NCBI RefSeq assembly: GCF_003324165.1
Contig: NW_025407843.1
Span: forward strand, 496,001-560,000
DNA: 64,000 nucleotides
Reading direction: 5' to 3'
Source of the DNA: Naegleria lovaniensis
Lineage: Eukaryota > Heterolobosea > Eutetramitea > Acrasida > Naegleriidae
Position 1 is the first letter of the stretch. Every line of letters begins with the position of its first letter. This document shows, one piece after another, positions 53,280 through 64,000 of this stretch. The notes under the pieces are model-generated. The model was not told the DNA's origin, did not search any database, and saw only the letters and a list, made by a program, of their open reading frames with translations. Position numbers and translations under genes: made by a program.

Positions 53280-56200
53280 ATGAGTCATCATCATAATGGC
53301 CAATCCACTCCGTCCTCTAGTGCAACAAATGGTAACATCATGATGAACAATCAAAGTAACGGCACCAATGGCTCCTCTATTCCGAGTACCAACAAATCAA
53401 TTCCGTTACGGCCGAAGCAATTTCAAGATGTTCTTGATGTCATGAGAGATCCAAATTCCGTCTTGTTTTTTGAGTATTCTACCGAATCTCAAGTCGCTAA
53501 ACGAACACTGAATTGGGCCATTTACTTTTATCAACACAAAGAATTCGTAAAAGCAAGAGACGCTCTCATCAAATGTGGAGAGTTGATTTCTACCATAAAT
53601 TCCCAGTTGACCCAACTATTACGAAGTAATACAACCCCTAACCACCATGATGAAGGTGACAGCTCAAAAAAGAATAGCATGCTTGTACAACAGCAACAAT
53701 TACAAGGTAAATACTTTTGATTTGAATCATTCTCATGACATACCGTACTACTATGACAGCCGGCAAGGATTTTCTATTCAAAATTATTCTACTGGTGGAA
53801 CATATCGATTTTTTGCTGAAACAACCACAACGTCAAAGCTCACAATCCAAAGCACCCACACCATCCCAACAACAACAACCCTCCACAACAAATTCTTCCT
53901 CCTCATCCACTCAAAAAACTCTTTCACGAATTTCAAGTGGAATCTTCTCCAAAATTACATCCATAGCAACTGGTTCTTCTTCCTCATCGTCAACCTTATC
54001 ATCTTCGTCTGGTAGTAGCTCCAATCCCAGCAACAGCAGTTCGGAATCTTCTTTGCTACGTTTCATCAACAATGTTGGAAGCGCTTTAAAAAAGCCAAAG
54101 GAAGATGCACCCATACCCAATTTGGCAGAGTCATATGTACAGGAACAATATGTGTTTATTGAATTTATGGAAAGCAAAAACAATCCAAAGACAATTTCCG
54201 AACATCCAAAAACAATACCAACTTCTAACGCTGGAATTGTGTTGACAACTCCTTCTTCTTCTTCGACATCAAGAGAATCTGTGTCAACTTTGCAACAGCG
54301 ATTACAAACGGTGATGAAAGGAACAAAACCTTCACAGCCACAACAACAATTACCAACCATTCAACAACCTCAACCTCCACCATCTAATGTTCTTCCACGA
54401 TTATCCCTAGATGTGTCTCCAAATGAAAATAGGAGTCCTCAATCCGCATCTAGAATGAAATCCTTTATTCACTATATGGACAGTCGAAAAGATCTCACTC
54501 CTGACAACATCTCTCCACAAGATGTCAAAAATATGATCAAGATATTGAACGAAAATTTGAAAACCTTGGGATCGTCTTCAAACTACAAAGCAGTTGAGGC
54601 TCTTGGCCAAATTCATGAAAGAATTCTTCCCTTTAAAAAGCAAATTCTCAAAGAGCTCAGCAATCAATCAACAAAAGAGAAGTCAAAGAAGCTTTACATG
54701 CTTAAAAAATTTTTGAAGATTGCTTTTGCTGCACAAATGGTCAATCACTTTATTTCGAAGGAACAAAGTGTCAACACGCTTCAAGAGAACTTACAACAAT
54801 TTTTTGAAGTCGATAATTTTACCCTTCAGCTATTAATTATCTATGGAATTGCGGAAAGTTTTGACCATACTTATTTTTGTTTATCATACCTTTTGAACTG
54901 TATTGAAAACTTTTCTCAAACCATCAACTCTGTAAATCAATACCAGGTGGAGAAGAGACAAATTTATCGTCAAGTGGATGAACTCGTATTTGGTCATTTG
55001 AGAAATAGAATTATGGAATTGAAATGGTGCTTTGGAATTGACACATTTGCCTATGTTACAAATGATTTTGATGGAGACGCTCTGCTAGCGTTGGATACTT
55101 TATTGTCATGCTTAGTTGGATGGCAAAAGGTCAAATCATTGATGGGAGATTACAGTGTAAATAATCCTTCTTCCACATCGAATATCATTGCTGACTCTCT
55201 GGCTCATTTTGTTCGAAAAGTTTATATCCTCAATAGAGAGATCATTTCGAACAACTTGAAACAATCGGGCAGACTGAAAGGATTCTTTTTAGAAGCAACC
55301 TTTAACATGAATTTGGCTACATTTGTTGTGGATGAGAGCAAGCAACTAATCGCCAGATTTGCTCCCTATCTTGACAAGCATTTAGTTGAATCGAACACCA
55401 GCTTTGCGGACATTATATGCTCTGAATTTTCAAAGCATTTAACAGTAGAGGTTAGCGCATTTTGTCAAGAGGCTCTCAAATATCAAAATGCTTGTATTGA
55501 ACAAGGAAGGAAAAACAAATATCTTAGAGTTTACTTTAATGAGCTCAATCTAGGAGTAATTAACAAGCTATGCTCTCATTTGGCGACCAAGTACAGAGTG
55601 TTGCAGGAATTGTCTGCGTTTGTTGGAACTTTCGACTTTACCATGTTTTATGAAATTGTGAGTCTGTGCATTACCGTCGCAACTCCAAACAGACTAAAAG
55701 ACTTTTATGCAAAAGTAATGAGCATGGATACGCTTGACAAGCCTATTGATAAGACAGTTCTGTACACTTTTTCCTGTATTGATATGGCAAATGCAAGTTT
55801 GAAACCTATTCATACCATTTACAACTTGGACGGAATTATCAGAAATCAGAATGACAAGTACTTGAGTTTTCTCACTTTACATTTTGAAGCAATTCGGCCG
55901 ACTATTTCCGAATACCTTCAAACCATGCTCAGTAGATGCAAGTTTGAGCTTTCAAAACAAGGCAATGTTCACGATAGAATTAGACTTGCCTGTATTGCCT
56001 TCAATAATGTCAATGGTCTATTTCTGTATGCAAAAGATATTTTGCAACATTTTAACAACGCCATCTATACACAACTTTTAGAAGATTATGAAAGAAACAT
56101 CGATCCAGAAGACGAAGACAATGAAGTGAACTATAATCTTCTCCATGATAAATTGATAGAAGTGTATGATTTTCCAACTGTGAAATCAATCATGAATGAA

Positions 56201-57049
56201 ATTCAAATGATAACTACAGATATGGCCTTTTGCATTGCAGATTGGATTTATACCATGAATGAACAACGATTTGAAGCAATATTTACCTCGTTACCAGGGA
56301 AAGAGATGGAAAGTTTGGTGGTGTTATTGAGCTCTCTCGATCGATTTTTCATACATTTATCCGATGTCTTGTATTTGGAATTGTTGCACGAAGTATTGAA
56401 ACATTTGTTTGTGATTTATGTTCAGAAATTATTGAGGAACAAGCTATTGGGATGTAAACAACAATCTCACCTTAATGCCTCCGAACTTCTCTCTCCCATC
56501 TCATCTGTTCCACCCTCCATGGATATTTTGTCCTCTTCACCTGGAACTTCCATGTTCCAATATAACTCTCCAAATGTTGGCATTCAATTATGTCTCAATG
56601 GGTTTAGAGACTTGTTTTATGCAAATGGTGAAGGGTTACCTTTAGATTTTCTCGAGCAACAATCGAAAGAGTTGGACATTTTGTTACTCATCTACACCGA
56701 TGACACAGAATCATTGATTAATCTGTATGAGTCACTTATCGGAGAAAATGATGACAAGACCCTCATTGACTTGTATGAACGTTTTTCAAATCATTTACCT
56801 TCTTCGAATGGAGGCGTTCATGACGAGAGTGACAATATTTCTATCGCCAGTGGCCACTCTGGCTTGAGCAGTAACAGCTCTACAGATTCTGTGGTCATGT
56901 TGTCACTTCAGCAAACAATCAACAACAAGAATAAGAATGATTTTCTATCGCCTGAACTCATCCTTCTTCTCCTCAACAAACGAAAGAAGGATCGGCGAGC
57001 TCGACAATACGCCAAACAGAGACTGAAAAAAGATCTCCAACAACAATAG
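53280..57049 (+). CDS. Large helical protein with MIT/TPR-like start, unknown
   Basis: Exon 1 (53280-53706) and exon 2 (53760-57049) are joined by a 53-nt intron and give about 1238 aa. The N-terminus is disordered, followed by a helical hairpin (RTLNWAIYFYQHKEFVKARDALIKCGELI) like MIT or TPR units, a long Ser/Gln-rich linker, and an all-helical region over about 800 residues, ending in KKDRRARQYAKQRLKKDL. It resembles tethering-complex or scaffold proteins in composition only; no family motif is apparent. The splice gives QLQAGKDFLFKIILLVEHIDFLL, extending the N-terminal helical unit across the intron. Confidence 0.65.
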
Positions 57050-57251
57050 ATAGTACTTAGATTGAGCGACGGTCAGAAATAAACTACCCATGCATACGCT
57101 CCACACCATTATTAAGAAGAAGAATTGTTCGAGTTCTGTGTACGGAATGTTGTCCAATCAATGGTCATCAACACTATTGGTGTTTTATTGGCAGCGCCAA
57201 AATGGTGACAGCCTTATTGAAAAAAATACTTTTGCTTTTATAACGAAAATC

Positions 57252-60200
57252 ATGGACAATCTCAAAGATCAAATCGATTCGAGAGGAAGTGAGCAGGTGG
57301 AAGTACAGGCTCATATTCCTGTCCTTAGGACCTCCTCCGTCCGAGTAGTACTAGTAATATTATAATTCATACAACAAGAAATAGTGAGGAAACCCATGAG
57401 GAAGGATTAACTGGGCCGAATTCAGTTCTCCGACTTGAGGCAATTCCAATACTACCATCAAAACCATTGCATACAGATCAACAACAAGAAGAAGAAGCCA
57501 TTCGGGATGACCAGGACCACGATATAGCAGGAGATGGTTCCCTAGCATCGACATCCCATCTCTCAATGTTGAACACCTTCTTTCAAGCAAAAAGTAATTA
57601 TTTAGATTCGATTATTGAGGATTGGAAAAATCTACTCGCAACAACAACATCACCTAGTAGCTATGGTGCTAATGAAAAGAACATTTCCGAGTCATCTTTG
57701 CAAGCCATGATCTCTGAGGAACAACAACAAGATACCCTTCCAGAAAGTTCAGAGGAGAAGAGGTCTCCATCTTCTAAATCCAACAGCAAGGAACACAAAC
57801 AAACAATGACACCACTGTATTATAGCCCCGATCATAAAGAGGTCTATCGACCTTCACTCGACGATAAGATTGTGGGTACTTCGGATGATGATTTATTTGC
57901 CATGTCACTTCGAGATAATGACAACCTCGAACTCACTCCAACAACCAATACAGACACTGTCGACGAGAGTGAAAAGGAGGATGATGAAGAAGGATATTAT
58001 GAAGAAGATATTGACCAAAATGCAACAGTAATTGTAACTCCATCGTCGACTTCATACGCACAGGAAAATGAAAATATGGAACAAGTCAACTCAATTATTA
58101 AGGAAACTTTTACACCTTACTATGGAGGATCCATTTTATCTTCGACTCCTGATGGATCCACTTCGGATAGAAATGTCTCGAGCACGCTTAGTGCAAGTAG
58201 CACTGCAAGAATTTTAGATTTTGAAAAGTTGAACGGAAGTGAAATTTCATTGTCTTCACCACATTTTTCGAGTGCCAACACGCCAATACATGAACGAAAC
58301 ATGTCCACCTCTGAACATGCACAGCAAGACGCATCGAATGGCACAATAGTTCTGAACACATTTATATCTCCACAATCACTACCGTTGAAAGTACTCGCCC
58401 AAATGAATAAGGAGTCAGTCACGATACCAAGTGAAAGGCAACCAGCAACTCAGACAGACATACATCTCGAAGAAGCTGAACCTGGAATGGACTTTTCACA
58501 ACAAAATAACGTTGAAAGTTCGTATATAGGCGATTTTGAAAGCCCTCCTCAATCGTCCACATACAGCAAATCTTCTATTGCCTCTCCTACCTTGGTGAGC
58601 GAAGAAGAAATTCGCAACTCGTTACTTGCAGAAGAAGAACGTTTGGAATTCAGACCTCAGCACAAATTTTTGAATGACGAGAAAGAGAACGTGTTAGACC
58701 AACAAGATTCTAATGTCAGCAGCAATAGAGATAAGGAACTTATTGAAACATATTCACGAATGAATTCTTTGGTGGAACAAAACGAAGAACTTGTACAGCA
58801 ACTATCGGCTGTGCTGAAACGAAATGAGGAGTTGAGAAAGGCGCTCTTACTATCGGAAACAAAGAGGAACCGATTGTCAGAAATTAACAAAGACCTTACT
58901 CAACAAGTGTCGCTCAGTAAGACCAAAGACGAGGAGCTTGTCTCGCACGCTAACTCTCCTCAGTTGGAATCGGAAACTCTTTTAAAGCAAACACTTGATG
59001 AAAGAGAAAAATTAATCAGCGAGTTACAAGATGAAATTCGCATTGCCAAACAAGAAAATAGTCAACTTCAAAAACTTCTCGACCCTTCTTTGTATGAGTC
59101 CAATAATCAATCCCAAATCGAGCAGCTAAAGACTGAAATCCGTAGTCTACAAGATGTCATTGAAAGTCTGAATGTCAAGTTTAAAGACTCAAGAAGAAAG
59201 GATGAAGAAACCAACAAAAGAAGGGAGATTGAACTTCGAAAAGAATACACAGTGAAATTGTCACAAATTGAAAAGGAACGGCATGACATGGAAGAAGAAA
59301 ATGTACTCCTCAAGCTAAAAATTAAGGAACTAGAGGAACAGGTTTTGATCGCTGGGAATAAGGACCAAGAACACTTGTCGAGCGCTCTTGAAAAAGAAGA
59401 GGAATACGTTCGAAAAATAACTTTCTGTAAGTAGCTTGAGAAAACTTTTGTTGGCTCATTTTGCGTCATGAAAAATAGTGAAACAAGAGCACCTTCTACA
59501 GATTCAAGAATTACAACGATCATCTCGAGTTAATGAACTGTCACTGAGGAAAATCATTGATGAAAAAGAACTCACAATTCAGCAGTTACAAGAGACCTTG
59601 GGATCAGCAATTTCAAAAGCCCCTTCGTCATCAGAAAACACTGTTGAATCTATGATTGCATCTCATCATCAACAAATCGATAAACTTTCTCAAGAAGTGG
59701 AAGCCAAAAATGAAACTATTCAGAAGCAAAATAATCAATTAGAAAATGTCACCATGGAGTTAGAATTACTTAAACAACGAAGCTCAACTCTCTCCGGTTT
59801 AGTCGTCAAGTATGAACGAAAAATTCATGACCTTGAATTGAGCAATGTGTTCTTCGAAGGCGAAACGAAGCGACTTCAACTTGCAAACACTCACCTTCAA
59901 CAAGACATTTCTACTGCTGCACTCGAAAATGAGAGTTTACAGAAAGTCTATGAAGAACATTTTAACAGTATTCAAGCGACGAGCAGAGATCATGAACAGA
60001 CGATATCAAAGCTACAAGAAGAAAAATTGCAAGTGAGCAAAAAGATGTCCATTCTCGAGGAAGAACTGAATGTATTACGATCGAAATATGAGAATTTGAA
60101 ATCTCTATTCGAAAAGAGAGAAAAATCTTTTGCTGTACAACGAGAGAATTATGAATCTCAAATCTCAAGTATGAAACAACATCATGAGAAGGCCTTGAAA

Positions 60201-62075
60201 GAATTGCGAGAAAAGTATTCAAACCTCTTAGAATCTAAAACTGAGAAGATGACAAATCTTGAACAATCACACATGAAAATTGAAAAACAAGACCAGCTCA
60301 TGAAGAAATTGTTAAAGGACAAGCTCATCGATTCTTTCATTTACAAGAAGATTTCAAATCCATCAGAAAGCAGTTTGACAGCATGCAAGGTAATGTGGCA
60401 TGTCTTACCAGTGAGATTGAAAATGTATCTCTGGAATCAGAATCTGTCAAGCAATTACTCCAAAAAGAAATTGAGCATTTACAAGAACGAAACATGGCAT
60501 GTGTTCAAGTGAATGAACGTTTGATTGATCTTGTCAGGAGAAAGGAAGCAGACATTGAAGAATATCAACTCAAAGATCCAAAATGAAGGAAGAATTGAAA
60601 CGACTCAAAGCAACAACGGACAATCAAATCCAAATGCTGAACAAACAGAATGAAACCATGCGAAGCGAGCTCTTACATACTTCACTCGAGTTAAGCAAAG
60701 AGAAATCTCAACTTGCCTATGTTGAAAAAGTGGAACACGCCATGAGATCCAACGTAGCTTCACTCTCAGAATCCAATGATAAATTGATGGATCAAGTACA
60801 TCAACTTCAAACAGAGAATGAAAAACTATTTGCAAGTTTGAACCATTTAAAGTCACAACATGAGAATGACTTTAAAAAACTTGAAGAGCAAGTAGAACGA
60901 GCAAGAGTAGAATTGGAAGAGTCAAGAAAGCTTCTCAAGGATTCCACGTCCAAGGAACAGCAGTTACAAAACGAACTCAAAGAATGTAAAGACGAATTGC
61001 AACGAGTGAAAATACAAAACTCCACTCTCGAAAAGGAACGAAATGCACAACGACAAGAACACAAACGAATGGAAGAATTATGGAGTTCTAAACTCTCTCA
61101 AGTCAGTGCTCATTTAGTTTCGATCGAGGAAATTACCAAACGACAAGAAGAAAAAATTGAAAGTGAACAGCAAGATTTTATGAAACGTCTTCAAGAAAAA
61201 GACAATTCTATTGATCAATTGGAGAAAGAAATTCAGACACTGAAAAAGAAATCAGCAGCCATCACTTCCTCAATGGAAATGACCTTATCCGAAGAGTTGC
61301 GTCTCCATAATCATCGTCTCGAAATGAAAATTAACACTCTAGAAAAGGATCTTGCAAGTTTTGTGAATGAGGCAACAGAAAGTGCCAAACAAATGCGAGT
61401 ATTGAAGGAAGAGAAAGCAACTCTGAATGCTGTGCTTTCTCAGGTTAAAATTCAACTCGCGACATGTCAGAGTGATAAAGAGGGGATGCGATTAGCTCTT
61501 ACGAAGAGAATTGATGAATATGAAAAGACAATCAAAGAGCTACATGATCAATTAGCAATTAATATTGAATATTTACATTCGAGTAAGAGTGCTTTACAAG
61601 AGATTCAAAATCAAAATTCATTGATTGTTGAATTAAGGAAACAGATAGAAGAAAAATCGATAGAAATTGCCAAATTGGAACATCATAATGTATTTATTGA
61701 AAGAAAGTATGAAGAGCAAGTGAAGTCTTTGGAAAAGAAATTTATTGAAATTACACATGAACTTGTGGAATTGAAAAAACAAAATCATGAGAAAGTGTTG
61801 CAACGAGTGTTGTCGAAAAGTGAAACATCCTCCATTCTGAATTTTCCTAAAGTGTACCTGTTGCTGACGACCTTCAATCACTGCAACAAGCTCTCTATCA
61901 AGCACAAATCAAGCTCAAACAAGCAGAGGCTCTTGGGCACGATTTGGAAGTCAGCCAAAACGAGAATCAGCATTTAGCAAAACTCTATGCAAAGGAAAAG
62001 AATAAGGTATTAGTTCTTGAAAAAGAAGTGGAAAAGTTGAAGCATAGTGTACCTGAGAACAAAGAGCAAGTGTAA
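57252..62075 (+). CDS. Golgin-like coiled-coil protein with three -1 frame breaks
   Basis: A disordered acidic N-terminal half (about 400 aa) is followed by a continuous coiled coil of more than 1000 residues ending KLKHSVPENKEQV at 62075. The composition resembles golgins, centrosomal or myosin-tail-like proteins. The 5' end is uncertain: a start at 57252 (MDNLKDQIDSRGSEQ) spliced over a very short intron ending CCTTAG near 57331 is one option. A clean 52-nt intron lies at 59427-59478. The coding frame then steps by -1 three times, at A runs near 60314, 60580 and 61849, returning to its first phase; coiled-coil sense continues through each. One missing A at each run explains all three. It is probably one functional gene with assembly errors, but decay is possible. 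Confidence 0.55.
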
Positions 62076-62257
62076 GGGATACACCAGTTGATGCATGCCA
62101 TGGCAAACCTTTTAACAAATGATATTGTCATGAGAGTATTCTGAAGCTATTAGCTCATGATTTACTTTAAAAACCTCAATAAATTACAATTCCTTGTTTA
62201 AATAAATTACAAAATCTAGCTAGTCTAAACAAACACACATTTACAACTGTACAACTT

Positions 62258-63883
62258 CTACTTCCTCGACCATGCATAATGAAAATTAACACACTCGTCA
62301 TACATCATTTTCTTAATTTGATGTACTTCCCAAGACTCATCGAATCTATATTCGAAATCTCTGGTCACAAATCCTCCATCGGAAGAAATTCCTTCTTCTT
62401 CATCGTCCATATGATTGGCCATGCTCTCCAAATATGGATGCTTTAGAGCTTCTTTCACAGTAATTCTCTTATCAGGAGAAAACGAGAGCATCTTTTCCAA
62501 AAGGTCCAACGCTTCAGGATTTGCCTCTGGGAATAGTTTACTGAAATCCTTCTTCTTTCTGAATGGCTGATTACTCATGTACACTTGAGCTTTGAAACAT
62601 CCATAAATATCTTCAGGTGGTGGAGTTCCTAAAATGTCCAAAATCTTGTCAATTTGATTGAGATGGCTTTCTCCAGGGAAGAGAACGTGTTGTTTTGGTG
62701 TTGAGAGTAGCTCTGCGAAAACACAACCCAAGCTCCACACATCGATTGGTTTTCCTGCCTTGTGATATTTGAGTAACAGTTCTGGAGATCGATACCATCT
62801 GGTAGCAACATTGTCTGTCGACATCTTTTCGTTCATCATGGCTCGTGACAATCCAAAATCACAAAACTTGACTTCATAATCGTTATTGACCAAGATATTA
62901 CTACTCTTAATGTCACGGTGAACAATATCACAAGAATGTAATACGTCTAGGGCTTTCAGCATTTGATATAAAAAGTATTGAATGTTTTGCTCGCTGAATT
63001 TTTGTCCGGATTTCAGTAATTCTTGTAAATTACAATCCATATATTCGGTCACGATATAAATGTCTTCGAATTCATCAAATGATTCAGAAGGAACTAAATC
63101 TAATATTTCCACAATATTTGGATGCCCTTTGCAGTGAATTAGAATTTTGATTTCTCTCATAATTCTCTTTTGAAAGAATTTTTCCTTCTTGAAAACAGCT
63201 TCAATCTTTTTAATGGCTACTTTTCGATTCATGAGCCTATCGTTTGCGCTAATAACAATTCCATAAGCTCCTTTTCCGACACATTCTATGGGTTCATATC
63301 GGAGTGGTAGTAAAAATTGAACTCCTTCGATATAGTGCTCGTGTTGAGGTGAATCTTTGGCGTATGGATTTTCGTTCATGTCGTCATAACTAGTGTTGAG
63401 TCCAGTCTCAGAAAATTGATTTTCCAAATCATTTGCTTCATTGTCGTCTCCCTCGTCAACATATTCATCTTCTTCTTCATCGTCTCGCATGACCGAGTTG
63501 TCGTGATGATATTCCTCGTTATTACTATAACATGGAACAGAGTCACTGGTCGATGATGAAGAGGGATTGAGAGTTGGTTTCGATATGAGGTCTGGCTGTT
63601 GTTCAAAACCACTGGCTCCAACCAATTGGTTGTTTTGTTGATAAGAACTGGTCATGGTCGGATAGTATTCATCTTCATCAACATCCTCTGCTGCTTCCTC
63701 ATAATCATAATAGGCCTCTTGTTTTTCTTGAATTATCCTTTTATCTTGATGATAGGCAGAATAGTAGGCTTGTCGTTGTTGTTCAAGAATTTGATTATTG
63801 TTGTTGCCAGTCGTTGTGTTGTTTGTTGTTGCAGAGGCCGATGATGGAGAACGAGGCTTTGGAGATGTATGTAAATGAACCAT
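62258..63883 (-). CDS. MAP-kinase-like protein kinase with TDN activation loop
   Basis: This 541-aa single-exon protein has a disordered acidic N-terminus (about 190 aa) and a CMGC/MAPK kinase domain: GKGAYGIV, VAIKKIEAVF, IVHRDIKSSN, KFCDFGLSR, VATRWYRSPELLL, PIDVWSLGCVFAELL and the MAPK-type insert PPPEDIYG. The activation loop reads STDNVATRWYR (T356, D357, N358), so the usual TxY dual phosphorylation site has Asn in place of Tyr. Catalytic Lys, HRD Asp and DFG Asp are all present. The subfamily (ERK7/8-like or a lineage-specific MAPK) cannot be settled by eye. Its 3' end faces the golgin-like gene. Confidence 0.88.
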   Translation of the reverse strand: MVHLHTSPKPRSPSSASATTNNTTTGNNNNQILEQQRQAYYSAYHQDKRIIQEKQEAYYDYEEAAEDVDEDEYYPTMTSSYQQNNQLVGASGFEQQPDLISKPTLNPSSSSTSDSVPCYSNNEEYHHDNSVMRDDEEEDEYVDEGDDNEANDLENQFSETGLNTSYDDMNENPYAKDSPQHEHYIEGVQFLLPLRYEPIECVGKGAYGIVISANDRLMNRKVAIKKIEAVFKKEKFFQKRIMREIKILIHCKGHPNIVEILDLVPSESFDEFEDIYIVTEYMDCNLQELLKSGQKFSEQNIQYFLYQMLKALDVLHSCDIVHRDIKSSNILVNNDYEVKFCDFGLSRAMMNEKMSTDNVATRWYRSPELLLKYHKAGKPIDVWSLGCVFAELLSTPKQHVLFPGESHLNQIDKILDILGTPPPEDIYGCFKAQVYMSNQPFRKKKDFSKLFPEANPEALDLLEKMLSFSPDKRITVKEALKHPYLESMANHMDDEEEGISSDGGFVTRDFEYRFDESWEVHQIKKMMYDECVNFHYAWSRK

Positions 63884-64000
63884 GATGATGATGATGGTAG
63901 TCTATTGTTGAGGAGTTTTTCTTCTTTGTTGTTGTTGTTATTTGATTGGTAATGATAAGTGCTATACAGTGATGATGATGTTGGAAAATATACAAATGGA

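Noticed and set aside
1-64000. Transposons, retroviral or other viral elements, CRISPR arrays, rRNA or tRNA genes
   Set aside because: No reverse transcriptase, transposase, capsid, terminal repeats, spacer array or RNA gene signature was seen on either strand.

Overview
The window looks like a chromosome segment of a free-living amoeboflagellate, most likely Naegleria or a close heterolobosean. The DNA is AT-rich and gene-dense, with about 27 protein genes in 64 kb. Introns are sparse and GT-AG, most only 42-112 nt. Proteins are rich in Ser/Asn/Gln tracts. A nexin-dynein regulatory subunit (DRC3) implies a flagellate stage. The species call is inference; no rRNA, tRNA or mobile element was found.

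Layout. 0-7 kb: 3' part of DRC3, a receptor-like kinase with a predicted beta-helix ectodomain, and an E. coli-type RtcB RNA ligase. 7-13.1 kb: multi-pass membrane proteins (a 7-TM protein, two 4-TM paralogues and a possible relic of a third), with a frame-disrupted CYTH-like gene among them. 13.4-19 kb: LYRM4/ISD11, a 965-residue protein whose N-terminus is a near-exact histone H3 tail, and PIG-Q/GPI1. 18.9-26.6 kb: mitochondrial bL12, VPS29, an endosulfine-like protein, APRT, a membrane-anchored alpha/beta hydrolase, and two divergent small genes with a CHZ (H2A.Z chaperone)-like motif. 27-38 kb: TRS120/TRAPPC9, an F-box-like LRR protein, a cis-prenyltransferase, and a CHASE4-HAMP-PAS-RGS sensor. 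38.8-48 kb: Integrator subunit 3, a coiled-coil protein, RPN10, and an E(z)-type SET methyltransferase. 48.8-64 kb: two tandem paralogues of unknown function, a small charged protein, a large unknown protein, a golgin-like coiled-coil gene with three frame breaks, and a MAPK-like kinase lacking the activation-loop tyrosine.

Most genes are ordinary housekeeping functions and do not form one pathway. Chromatin-linked genes are over-represented: the H3-tail chimera, the E(z) enzyme and the CHZ-like pair. The H3-tail chimera is the most striking candidate for something undescribed. Several frame breaks lie exactly at A or T runs, so assembly indels must be excluded before calling those genes pseudogenes.
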